This document shows positions 16,050 through 22,551 of a DNA stretch of 22,551 bases, in pieces. Position numbers and translations under genes: made by a program. Under the pieces are notes generated by a model. It searched no databases. It was not told the DNA's origin and saw only the letters and a program-made list of their open reading frames with translations. Position 1 is the first letter of the stretch; every line of letters begins with the position of its first letter. Origin of the DNA: an uncultured Campylobacter sp. (GTDB lineage: Bacteria; Campylobacterota; Campylobacteria; Campylobacterales; Campylobacteraceae); NCBI RefSeq assembly GCF_938017705.1, contig NZ_CALIIS010000041.1, positions 1 to 22,551 of the forward strand. The letters run 5' to 3'.

Positions 16050-16204
16050 GCAAAAGCAGAGCGCGAAATCGCAAATCCGATGATTAAATTTTATCTAGAA
16101 TAAAGAGCTATGTTTTCGGCTAAATTTTGCCGTACCGAGGGATAAAATTTAGCAAATTCGGATGAAATTCTATCGAGTAGATGTGTAGAATTTGACCATA
16201 ATCT

Positions 16205-16239
16205 AAAACAAAAGCGGCCGCGCTCGAAACACGACCGCT
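16205..16239 (-). terminator. astA intrinsic terminator
   Basis: Minus strand: AGCGGTCGTG pairs with CGCGGCCGCT (ten pairs, two of them G-T) around a seven-base loop, followed by TTTTGTTTTAG. It begins 14 bases after the astA stop. Confidence 0.8.
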
Positions 16240-16252
16240 AAATTTTAAAATT

Positions 16253-18100
16253 TTACTTCTCAAACGCCTTTTCTAGGCTAAACGGAAACGCCTGATAGCC
16301 CATCGCATTGGTCATTTTGATTTCGATCGACGGCTCTTTTGCACCCCATTCAAACTCGTCGATGTGAGGGCTAGGCACGCCGACGGGGCGTCCCTTGGCG
16401 ATGTCAAACTGCATGCCCGCGACCGCCGAGTAAACCATCACGCTATCAAGGTCGTCTTGATACTGCGCTAGCGAAGTGACCGAGCTGTACCACTCGCTGC
16501 CGCGCTGTTTGCCGTACTCCCAGAGCTGCTCGACGGTTTTAGCTTTTTCGTCGATTTTATAAACGACCGCGCGGGAGTATTTCATACCCGCCATCGCAGG
16601 CTGCTCCATGCCGCGGGTGTCGCCGTTGTCAAAGACGGTTAGATACACTACGCCTTTTTTAGACTTGCTATCGATTCTAAATGCCGTGTGCTGCGTCCAC
16701 TGCCAGTCAAATCCGCCCTTCTCGCTCTCATATCCCGGGCATTTTGAGTACTCGTCCTCGCAGACTATTTTTTTGCCGTCTTTATCTACCGGCTGGAGCA
16801 AGTAGCCCTTAAACTGATCCTTCCAGCCTTTGTGCGCGCCCATTATCCATTTGACTTTTTTGTCGCGGCCGATCTTGATGACGGCGTCTTGGTGGCGGCT
16901 AGAGATGATGATGCTATCGTCGCTTGGATCATAATCCACGCTATTTACGTGCGCCCAGTTGCGTCCGGGCCCCGAACCCACGATGTCGCCCCATTTTTCG
17001 TTCGTATCCATCGCGGCTAGCTCGTCCGTGCTCGCGGTGTGACCCGCCTTGCTAGCGTCTATGTTTAGGCACACCGCGCCCTGATCAAGCGTTTTTAGCA
17101 CGATGTCGCGATACGGATCTAAAATTTCATACAGTCTAAAATCATCCACGACGTTGCCGTCTCTATCGACCTCGACGATGACGTCGCGCACGGTGCGGAC
17201 GTTTTTGCCGTCAGCACGTTTATAGTTCGCGTTTGCTGCGCGGAGGAAGTAGTGCCCGTTTTGCGCAACGTCCATCGAGTGCGAGAAGTCGTTGTAGCCA
17301 GCAGGCAGCTCGCGATTAAAAATTTCGCGCCCCATTATGTCGTATTTGGCGTATCGCTGCCCGTAACCCCACGTCATTGCGCCGTCGTCGTTTTGTTTAA
17401 AGCCCATCATGACGCCCGCGCTAAAGGGCTGCTTGAGGTCGTAAATTTTACTCGGCTCCAGATACCAACGTACTTCGCCTTTGGTGTCTAGGATGAAGTT
17501 GTTCGGGCTATAGTTCCACTCGATCGCGCCGCCTGCGGGGTTGTTCCACACGACCTTGGTGCCCTTGCCGGTTTTATTTACGAAGTTATTTACGTAGTAG
17601 AGTCGGTTAGCAAATTTAGCGCTCGGAGCCTTTACGACCTCGATTTTATCAAACAGCGCGCCCTTTTGAGACGGCATGCCCGAGCTCTCCAAATAGATCG
17701 CCGGAGCGTAAATTTTATAGGTTTCCTTTACGTGCTCGGTTTGTCCCTTGTAAATTTTATCGTACTCGACCTCGACGGTGTTTTGATAGTCGGGATAAAG
17801 TCCAAAAACGGGAATTCCGCCGTGCGTGCGCAGGTGCTTGTCGGCGACTTTGTAGCTGATAACCTGACCGCCTGGCTTTGGCACGATAGTGACTTTCGCG
17901 TTTGCTAGCGTGTAGCCGCCGTTTTTGATCACCGCCGTTAGAGGCGCGATGTCGTATGGGTTTACGACCACTTCGCCGATCTTGCCAGGGACGGCGTAGT
18001 CTATGTGCGCGCCGCTAGGTCCGCCAATAGCTAGCGCAGCCGTGCTTAGACCGCCTAAAAGCGCCACAGCTAGCGCAAATGAGGAAAGAGTTCGCTTCAT
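16253..18100 (-). CDS. astA: Periplasmic arylsulfate sulfotransferase
   Basis: AstA/AssT transfers sulfate from an aryl sulfate donor to a phenolic acceptor without PAPS, in the periplasm, by way of a sulfohistidine intermediate. The protein has 615 residues, with a Sec signal ending near ALA-24, an N-terminal beta-sandwich and a beta-propeller. By family comparison the active-site residues are His274 (DFSHSMDV), His384 (WAHVNSVDYDP), Arg402 (SSRHQDAVIKI) and His471 (WTQHTAF). Cys447 and Cys454 form a C-X6-C pair corresponding to the structural disulfide in E. coli AssT; Cys344 is extra. The start ATG follows AAGGAG. The gene is divergent from dsbL-dsbI, the classic cluster in which DsbL oxidises this enzyme. 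Expression probably starts in the 234-base shared gap, which contains a perfect inverted repeat. Confidence 0.95.
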   Translation of the reverse strand: MKRTLSSFALAVALLGGLSTAALAIGGPSGAHIDYAVPGKIGEVVVNPYDIAPLTAVIKNGGYTLANAKVTIVPKPGGQVISYKVADKHLRTHGGIPVFGLYPDYQNTVEVEYDKIYKGQTEHVKETYKIYAPAIYLESSGMPSQKGALFDKIEVVKAPSAKFANRLYYVNNFVNKTGKGTKVVWNNPAGGAIEWNYSPNNFILDTKGEVRWYLEPSKIYDLKQPFSAGVMMGFKQNDDGAMTWGYGQRYAKYDIMGREIFNRELPAGYNDFSHSMDVAQNGHYFLRAANANYKRADGKNVRTVRDVIVEVDRDGNVVDDFRLYEILDPYRDIVLKTLDQGAVCLNIDASKAGHTASTDELAAMDTNEKWGDIVGSGPGRNWAHVNSVDYDPSDDSIIISSRHQDAVIKIGRDKKVKWIMGAHKGWKDQFKGYLLQPVDKDGKKIVCEDEYSKCPGYESEKGGFDWQWTQHTAFRIDSKSKKGVVYLTVFDNGDTRGMEQPAMAGMKYSRAVVYKIDEKAKTVEQLWEYGKQRGSEWYSSVTSLAQYQDDLDSVMVYSAVAGMQFDIAKGRPVGVPSPHIDEFEWGAKEPSIEIKMTNAMGYQAFPFSLEKAFEK

Positions 18101-18203
18101 CTTATTCTCCTTTGAATTGGTTTGATATCGTAATTTTAATCAACCTCGCTAACGTAGAAATCACGCGTTTATTAAAACTTGCTTAATTGTAAAAAATAAT
18201 TTC

Positions 18204-18229
18204 AAATTTTGGCTTTTGTGCCAAAATTT
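18204..18229. promoter_or_regulatory. Inverted repeat between astA and dsbL
   Basis: AAATTTTGGC and GCCAAAATTT form a perfect 10-bp inverted repeat with a six-base spacer, about 105 bases from each divergent gene. It could be an operator for joint control of astA and dsbLI. A hairpin role is less likely, since it lies upstream of both genes. The regulator is unknown. Confidence 0.4.
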
Positions 18230-18334
18230 AGTCCAAATTTTACGAATTTAATCTAAAATTTATCTTAGCGTGAGTTCTGCGGCGGCGAGAGGATATAAAA
18301 TTAACGCAAACAAAATCATTTTAAGGAGCATTCC

Positions 18335-18991
18335 ATGAACCTACTTTCTAAATTTAGCAAAGGCTTTTTAGCCGTAGCGATGTTTGGCGCCCTTAGCGCG
18401 GGCGCGTTTACCGAGGGCGAGGACTACGTAAAGCTGCAAAAACCGCTATCCGTGGAGCAAAACACGCTAGTTAAGGTCTTTAGCTACGCATGCCCGTTTT
18501 GCTACAAATACGACAAAACCGTCACGCCAAAAGTAGTTGAGAAAATTTCCGGCTTAAAATACGTGCCGTTTCATCTAAAAACCAAGGGCGAATACGGCGA
18601 GGCAGCGAGTAAAATTTTTGCCGTCTTAACCGTGATGGACGAGGAAAAGGGCGTGAGCCTGCTAGATGAAAACTCGCTGTTTAAAAAGGCTAAATTTGCC
18701 TACTACAAAGCCTATCACGATCAAAAGCAGCGCTGGAGCGACGGCAAAGACGAGGCCGCGTTTTTAAAAACCGGGCTTGACGCGGCCGGCATCAGCGAAG
18801 CGGACTATCAAAAAAAGCTAGAGGACCCAAAAGTCGCCGAACTGCTTAAAAAATGGGACGAGAGCTACGACGTAGCCAAGATCCAAGGCGTGCCGGCGTT
18901 TGTCGTAAACGGCAAATACCTCATCATGACGAAGTCCATCAGCTCCATCGACGGCATGGCGCAGCTAATAGAAGAGCTGCTCAAAAAATAG
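18335..18991 (+). CDS. dsbL: DsbA-family thiol oxidase DsbL
   Basis: DsbL is a periplasmic thioredoxin-fold oxidase specialised for making the disulfide of the arylsulfate sulfotransferase. The protein has 218 residues, with a signal sequence (about 1-24, ending SAGA), the redox motif Cys53-Pro-Phe-Cys56 (SYACPFCYKYD) and cis-Pro187 in GVPAF. CPFC, rather than the CPHC of DsbA, is the DsbL signature, and the neighbours astA and dsbI support this assignment. The ATG follows AAGGAG. The gene is nine bases ahead of dsbI, so the two form an operon. A general DsbA role cannot be excluded. Confidence 0.92.
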   Translation: MNLLSKFSKGFLAVAMFGALSAGAFTEGEDYVKLQKPLSVEQNTLVKVFSYACPFCYKYDKTVTPKVVEKISGLKYVPFHLKTKGEYGEAASKIFAVLTVMDEEKGVSLLDENSLFKKAKFAYYKAYHDQKQRWSDGKDEAAFLKTGLDAAGISEADYQKKLEDPKVAELLKKWDESYDVAKIQGVPAFVVNGKYLIMTKSISSIDGMAQLIEELLKK

Positions 18992-19000
18992 GGCGCGGGC

Positions 19001-19624
19001 ATGAAATTTGCGGAAAAAATAGCGAAATTCGGAGGTAGCCGCCTGCCGTGGGCGATCCTCATAGCGGTGAGCGTGGGACTCGTTATCCTCGCGCACTCGC
19101 TGTTTCAAAACTACGTCTATATGCCGCCTTGCGAGCAGTGCGTCTATATCCGCTTTGCCTTTTTGTGCATGGCGCTAGGAGGCCTGGTTGCGATCATAAA
19201 TCCTAAAAATTTGCTCCTCGCCGCAGTAGGCTACCTGCTAGCCTTTTGGGGCGCGATCCAGGGCATAATGTATAGCGTCAAGCTCGCCAAGATCCACGAC
19301 GCCGTGCACGGAGACGATCCGTTCGGCGTGCAGGGCTGCTCGACCGAGCCGCACTATCCGTTTGGTTTGCCGCTTGAGCGGTGGGCGCCTGATTGGTTTT
19401 TACCTACAGGCGACTGCGGCTACGATAGCCCTTTGGTTCCCGACGGCGTCACGCTAAGCGGCTTTCAAAAGTATCTCGTGGATCTTTACGAGGACGGCTG
19501 GTATCTGATCCCCTCAAGCAAATTTATGTCGATGGCAGAGTGCACGCTTATAGGCTTTGGAATCTGCTTCGTCGTGCTCGCCGCGATGTTCGTTTGCAAA
19601 ATTTTAACTCTCAAAAAAGCTTAA
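19001..19624 (+). CDS. dsbI: DsbB-family quinone-linked disulfide oxidase DsbI
   Basis: DsbI re-oxidises DsbL in the inner membrane and passes electrons to the quinone pool. The 207 residues hold four hydrophobic helices (about 16-34, 48-66, 71-90 and 182-202). The first periplasmic pair is Cys44-Glu-Gln-Cys47, and the second is Cys113 and Cys139 in the large loop between helices 3 and 4 (QGCSTEPHYP...PTGDCGYD). The loop is longer than in E. coli DsbB, as is typical for DsbI. Translation probably couples to dsbL, since only a weak GGGCGCGGG precedes the ATG. A perfect inverted repeat overlaps the stop codon. Confidence 0.93.
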   Translation: MKFAEKIAKFGGSRLPWAILIAVSVGLVILAHSLFQNYVYMPPCEQCVYIRFAFLCMALGGLVAIINPKNLLLAAVGYLLAFWGAIQGIMYSVKLAKIHDAVHGDDPFGVQGCSTEPHYPFGLPLERWAPDWFLPTGDCGYDSPLVPDGVTLSGFQKYLVDLYEDGWYLIPSSKFMSMAECTLIGFGICFVVLAAMFVCKILTLKKA

Positions 19625-19650
19625 ATCGGTCTAAATTTAGACCGATTTTG
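19623..19650 (+). terminator. dsbL-dsbI terminator, perfect inverted repeat
   Basis: Bases 19623-19648 are a perfect 26-base palindrome (AAATCGGTCTAAA and its complement) starting inside the dsbI stop codon and ending in TTTT. As RNA it makes a stem of about 11 bp with a tetraloop-sized turn. It could terminate in both directions or bind a dimeric regulator. The next promoter follows within four bases. Confidence 0.6.
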
Positions 19651-19651
19651 C

Positions 19652-19657
19652 TATACT
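19652..19657 (+). promoter_or_regulatory. Extended -10 box of the sensor kinase gene, start point at the ATG
   Basis: TATACT preceded by TTTTGC lies only six bases before the kinase ATG at 19664. A normal start point six or seven bases after the box falls on, or next to, the A of the ATG, so the mRNA would be leaderless. No ribosome site is present, in agreement with that. Confidence 0.5.
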
Positions 19658-19663
19658 CGCCGC

Positions 19664-21313
19664 ATGAAAGCCTTACGCGAGCATAATTTTAAAATTTACT
19701 TCATCATCATTTTCGCGAGCCTTTTCGTAGTACTTTTGGGCGTGAAAAACTACGAGGGCGCCAAGGCGCAGATCACGGCGCTTGCGGATAAAAACAAGAT
19801 CGCCGCTAGCGAAAATATGGTCGGGAATTTCTCGTTTTGGCTGGATGAGCGGCTGCACTCCCTGGTGCGCGCGGCTAAATTTATGCAAAACGCGGGTATC
19901 TCGCAAGATAGCGAAAAGCTCGGCGGCTTCATACGCCTTTTTAAAGAAAACTCCGCGGAATTCGACGCCTTGCAGTTTTTGCGCGAGGACGGAGAGATTT
20001 TCGTAGACGGCAAGGAGCTAGAGGGCGACGAAGCGATGCCAAAGAGCCTGCGCACGGGGCTTGTATGGTTTGAGGAGACCAAAAGTACGCTCGCACCCAC
20101 GGTAAATTTTATGCAGCGCCATAAAATTTTAGGCGAGCCGACGCTAAATTTATGCGTGCCCGTCATGGATGGTGGCTCGTTTGCGGGGGTGTTTTGCGGC
20201 GTGGTAAAACTGCAAAACATACTAAAAAATATGGAAAAATTTAAGCTAGCGCCAGATTCCTACGCCTTTATCGTCACCCACGGCGGCGAAATTTTAACGC
20301 CGATGAAGGATGCGGCGCTAAAAAAGCAGATCGAGGATAAATTTAAAGAGATTTTCCTGCGCGACGAAGACATCACGAGCCTAAATATCGGATCAAATTT
20401 CATCTCCGTCGCCGAGATCCCGACGCTAAACTGGTTCATAGGCGCAGGCACCGATAACGAAAAGGAGCTTGCCGCGCTGCTTAACTCCGCGCTAAAAAAC
20501 GCTCTCATCCTGCTTTTTGCGCTCGCGGCGCTGGCGCTGGTGGCGAATTTCCTCCACAACTTTATGTATTCAAAAATCAAAAACCTGCAAGACGACTACG
20601 AAGCCCTGCTCAAGCATAAAGCCCGTATGAGCGAAGCGGGCGAGCTAATCAGCGGCATAAATCATCAGTTTATCCAGCCGGTTAATTCGCTAAATTTGAT
20701 GATCTCAAGCCTACTCATGCTGCAAAAAGACGGCAAACTAGACGCTGCGACGCTAGAAAGTATGTTGCAAAAGGGGCAAGCGGCGACCGTGCTTTTAAGC
20801 GATACGATCGAAATTTTTAGAAATTTTTATAAAACAAGCGACAGCCCGCAAAAATTTAGCGTGCAGCGCTGCATAAAAGACCTGCTAAAGCTCATGCACA
20901 CCGAGCTTAGCAAGGCAAATGTCGCGGTAAGCTTGTGCGAGTTTCAAGATGAAGAGGCCACGCAGCGGATGGGTATTGTGCAGCAAATTTTACTCATCCT
21001 CATTCACAACGCCAAGGACGCGGTCGTGGAGCGGTACAAAGACGAAATCGCCAAGCGGCAAGTTTTTATCGATGTCAAATTTGAAAACGGCACGCGCAAA
21101 ATATCCGTCACGGACTACGGCAGCGGCGTGAGTAAGGAGCTTCGGGATAAAATTTTAACCCAGCCAAAAACCACCAAAAAACAAGGAAGCGGCATCGGGC
21201 TGTATTTTGGCAAAAAGCTAGCAAACGAAAAGCTTTCAGGCGACATCAAGCTACTAAGCGCGGGCGATCCGACGACGTTTGAGCTAAGCTTTGAGATAAA
21301 TTTAAAGGAGTGA
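19664..21313 (+). CDS. Cache-type membrane sensor histidine kinase
   Basis: A two-component sensor that should autophosphorylate on His and pass phosphate to the adjacent regulator. The 549 residues comprise helix 1 (about 12-27), a periplasmic domain (about 30-275) with Cache-like features (FxDGKEL, APTVNFMQRHKILGEPTLNLCVPV, NWFIGAGTD), helix 2 (about 279-298), a short coiled linker, the H box around His334 (GELISGINHQFIQPVNSL), the N box around Asn449 (LILIHNAKDAV), G1 (DYGSGV, 484-489) and G2 (GSGIGLY). The ligand is unknown. The position beside astA-dsbLI may hint at control of that cluster, but Campylobacter Cache kinases have varied targets. ATG 19664 gives a sensible first helix although no ribosome site precedes it. 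Confidence 0.92.
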   Translation: MKALREHNFKIYFIIIFASLFVVLLGVKNYEGAKAQITALADKNKIAASENMVGNFSFWLDERLHSLVRAAKFMQNAGISQDSEKLGGFIRLFKENSAEFDALQFLREDGEIFVDGKELEGDEAMPKSLRTGLVWFEETKSTLAPTVNFMQRHKILGEPTLNLCVPVMDGGSFAGVFCGVVKLQNILKNMEKFKLAPDSYAFIVTHGGEILTPMKDAALKKQIEDKFKEIFLRDEDITSLNIGSNFISVAEIPTLNWFIGAGTDNEKELAALLNSALKNALILLFALAALALVANFLHNFMYSKIKNLQDDYEALLKHKARMSEAGELISGINHQFIQPVNSLNLMISSLLMLQKDGKLDAATLESMLQKGQAATVLLSDTIEIFRNFYKTSDSPQKFSVQRCIKDLLKLMHTELSKANVAVSLCEFQDEEATQRMGIVQQILLILIHNAKDAVVERYKDEIAKRQVFIDVKFENGTRKISVTDYGSGVSKELRDKILTQPKTTKKQGSGIGLYFGKKLANEKLSGDIKLLSAGDPTTFELSFEINLKE

Positions 21314-21314
21314 G

Positions 21315-21995
21315 ATGCAAGAGCATTTAAAGCTACTTAAAGACCTAACCATCCTCATCGTCGAGGACGACGAGATCGCAAGGGAGCTGCTAATAGGCGG
21401 TCTAAAGCCCTACTGCCTCAGCGTCTGGGGCGCGGCAGACGGGCTAGAGGGGCTGGAGCGCTTTAAAAAGCTAGCTCCCGCCATCGTCATCACCGACATC
21501 CACATGCCCGCGATGAACGGCTTTGAGATGATGAAGGAGATGATACGCGTCAAACCCGCGCAAAAATTTATCGTCTTTACCTCCTACGACACCGACGACA
21601 ATCTCATCAAAAGCATCGAGCACGGCGCGGCGTCGTTTCTAAAAAAGCCCGTCGATATCGCCGCGCTCTGCCGCCTGCTCGTGGCTCTAACCTACGAAAA
21701 GGACGAGAAGCTCGTACGTCTGAGCCCGCAAACTAGCATAAATCTCGCCAAAGAAAAGATCTACAAAAACGGCGAGGAAATTTATCTCTCATTTTTGCAA
21801 AACAAGCTCTTTTGGCTCTTTGCGTATAATCTAAACAAGCTCGTGAGCTATGAGATGATCGAGGAGTTCGTATATGAAAACGAGCTTTCTAGCAAGGGCG
21901 CGATACAAAACGTCGTGCTGCGGCTAAAGCGGGAGCTGGGGGTGAGGTTTAAGAATATCAGTGAGAGTGGATACATAATGCTAAGCGGCGAATAA
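21315..21995 (+). CDS. OmpR-family response regulator
   Basis: The 226-residue partner of the kinase. The receiver domain (about 11-125) has the acidic pocket Asp18-Asp19, phosphoacceptor Asp61 (VITDIHMP), the switch Thr89 and Lys111 (FLKKP). A winged-helix DNA-binding domain follows (about 145-225; YLSFLQNKLFWLFAYNLNKLVSYEMIEEFVY, then AIQNVVLRLKRELGVRFKNISESGYIM). The ATG lies one base after the kinase stop, behind AGGAG, so the two are coupled. Its targets cannot be read from the sequence. Confidence 0.93.
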   Translation: MQEHLKLLKDLTILIVEDDEIARELLIGGLKPYCLSVWGAADGLEGLERFKKLAPAIVITDIHMPAMNGFEMMKEMIRVKPAQKFIVFTSYDTDDNLIKSIEHGAASFLKKPVDIAALCRLLVALTYEKDEKLVRLSPQTSINLAKEKIYKNGEEIYLSFLQNKLFWLFAYNLNKLVSYEMIEEFVYENELSSKGAIQNVVLRLKRELGVRFKNISESGYIMLSGE

Positions 21996-22005
21996 TCTAA
22001 ATTTA

Positions 22006-22132
22006 GCGGCTTGTCTTTTTGCCCTATACTTCGTTGGATTTCGCTGCGGGCTACAGTCACGTATTATATATACGCTCCTTTGCCCTTGCTCATCCGCCTC
22101 GTCTATGACAAAAATACTTCGCCTTGAAATTT
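22006..22132. repeat. Tandem intergenic repeat, copy 1
   Basis: A 127-base unit that begins GCGGCTTGTCTTTTT and ends AAAATACTTCGCCTTGAAATT. It shares both ends, and an internal ACTTCGTT, with copy 2, while the middle differs. The middle contains CGTATTATATATACG, a small inverted repeat. No coding frame runs through it. Confidence 0.7.
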
Positions 22133-22164
22133 CTACGTTCAAATTTGGCGTTAAATTTTATTTT

Positions 22165-22292
22165 GCGGCTTGTCTTTTTCCGTCACACTTCGTTAGCGGC
22201 TCATTTGGCTTCGGTTACGGACGAGCGAGTCCACTCTCTCGCCTCGTTTGCAGCTGCCTCGTCTGACGTAAAAATACTTCACCTTGAAATTT
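22165..22292. repeat. Tandem intergenic repeat, copy 2
   Basis: A 128-base unit beginning GCGGCTTGTCTTTTT and ending AAAATACTTCACCTTGAAATT, 32 bases after copy 1 and in the same orientation. The central 60-70 bases are unrelated to copy 1 at sight. Confidence 0.7.
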
Positions 22293-22447
22293 TACATTTA
22301 AATTTAAAGTCAAATTTCTAAATTTCGGCTCAAATTTTACTCGCCGAAACCCGCGCTTTGAAAACATAAAATTTAGTCGCTATCGTGCCGCAGGGCTTAG
22401 CGATGAAATTTACTAGAAGCCTGCCGCTGCAGCTAAATTTAATGCAG

Positions 22448-22475
22448 CGCGTAAAACAAAGCTTGCTTTGACGCG
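22448..22475 (-). terminator. Hairpin after the right-edge gene
   Basis: CGCGT/ACGCG and CAAAGC/GCTTTG pair around a TT turn with four bulged A. It lies just after the stop of the partial minus-strand gene. No strong T run follows on the minus strand, so termination is only possible. Confidence 0.4.
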
Positions 22476-22482
22476 GCGAAAC

Positions 22483-22551
22483 CTATTTCGCCAGCAGCTC
22501 CTTTGCCGCGGCGACCATTTCATCTAGCGATCCGAACGAGGAGGTGTTTAA
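22483..22551 (-). CDS. C-terminal end of an unidentified protein (partial)
   Basis: The minus strand is open from the window edge to TAG at 22483-22485 and encodes LNTSSFGSLDEMVAAAKELL then AK. The amphipathic helix-like end and good codon use support a real gene that continues beyond the window. The family is not identifiable from 22 residues. Confidence 0.55.
   Translation of the reverse strand, partial: LNTSSFGSLDEMVAAAKELLAK

Larger units (their letters stand above)
15062..16252. other. 1.2-kb gap with two decayed small genes
   Basis: From 15062 to about 15590 no reliable gene is seen. Short open stretches exist on the minus strand (for example a 45-codon one ending ETWSLPP at about 15255), but they lack starts. 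The minus strand from 15597 to 16049 carries a recognisable promoter and two decayed genes. The last 200 bases lead to the astA terminator. Confidence 0.5.
21996..22482. other. Gap with a tandem repeat pair and hairpins
   Basis: No gene is supported. The left part is filled by two repeat elements (listed separately). Further right are a 7-bp stem at 22323-22349 (TTTCGGC/GCCGAAA) and a hairpin near the right-edge gene. Confidence 0.55.

Noticed and set aside
21848..22060. 70-codon minus-strand open frame over repeat copy 1
   Set aside because: It is antisense to the response regulator gene and its start lies inside the repeat.

Overview
The window looks like chromosomal DNA of a Campylobacter, most likely one of the higher-GC oral species (C. 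gracilis / C. showae / C. rectus type). The reasons are AAATTT-rich intergenic DNA, extended -10 promoters of the TTTTGNTATAAT type, and a gene set (astA-dsbL-dsbI, a Cache-type sensor kinase, hcp, rdgB) typical of Campylobacterota. The species is an inference and the window carries no species marker.

Layout. 1-830: end of an unidentified plus-strand gene, then a non-coding stretch with degenerate repeats. 828-4039 (minus): a broken MORN/YwqK-type gene, an inosine-type DNA glycosylase, and moeA, which overlaps an upstream MFS transporter gene (4036-5334) by ATGA. 5440-6069: rdgB. 6144-6700: six tRNAs (Pro, His, Arg-TCG, Arg-TCT, Leu, Asn) behind one promoter. 7187-10447 (minus): a large S8 subtilisin-like autotransporter with an in-frame TGA where a Trp is expected. 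10927-12255: hcp, behind a perfect FNR-type palindrome. 13154-13984 (minus): pyridoxal kinase. 14159-15061: a MenA-type prenyltransferase. 16253-18100 (minus): the arylsulfate sulfotransferase astA, divergent from dsbL-dsbI (18335-19624). 19664-21995: a sensor kinase / response regulator pair. The right edge holds two tandem 127/128-bp repeat elements and the end of a minus-strand gene.

How the genes work together. AstA is a periplasmic enzyme with a CX6C Cys pair, and DsbL (CPFC) and DsbI are its dedicated oxidation pair. The two-component genes follow 39 bp later behind a perfect inverted repeat. Their promoter sits so close to the start codon that the kinase mRNA may be leaderless. hcp (NO/hydroxylamine stress) appears FNR-controlled. 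moeA supplies molybdenum cofactor.

The most notable general feature is gene decay. Besides the autotransporter and MORN genes, the long gaps hold at least three or four small relics: 6905-7062, 12509-12700, a DUF2695-like gene at 15597-15884 with two TAG codons, and an adjacent ORF at 15871-16029 without a normal start. I found no CRISPR array, insertion sequence or prophage. I did not find a convincing wholly new system. The best candidates for a second look are the UGA-interrupted autotransporter, the repeat pair with conserved ends and a divergent core, and the putative leaderless sensor kinase.
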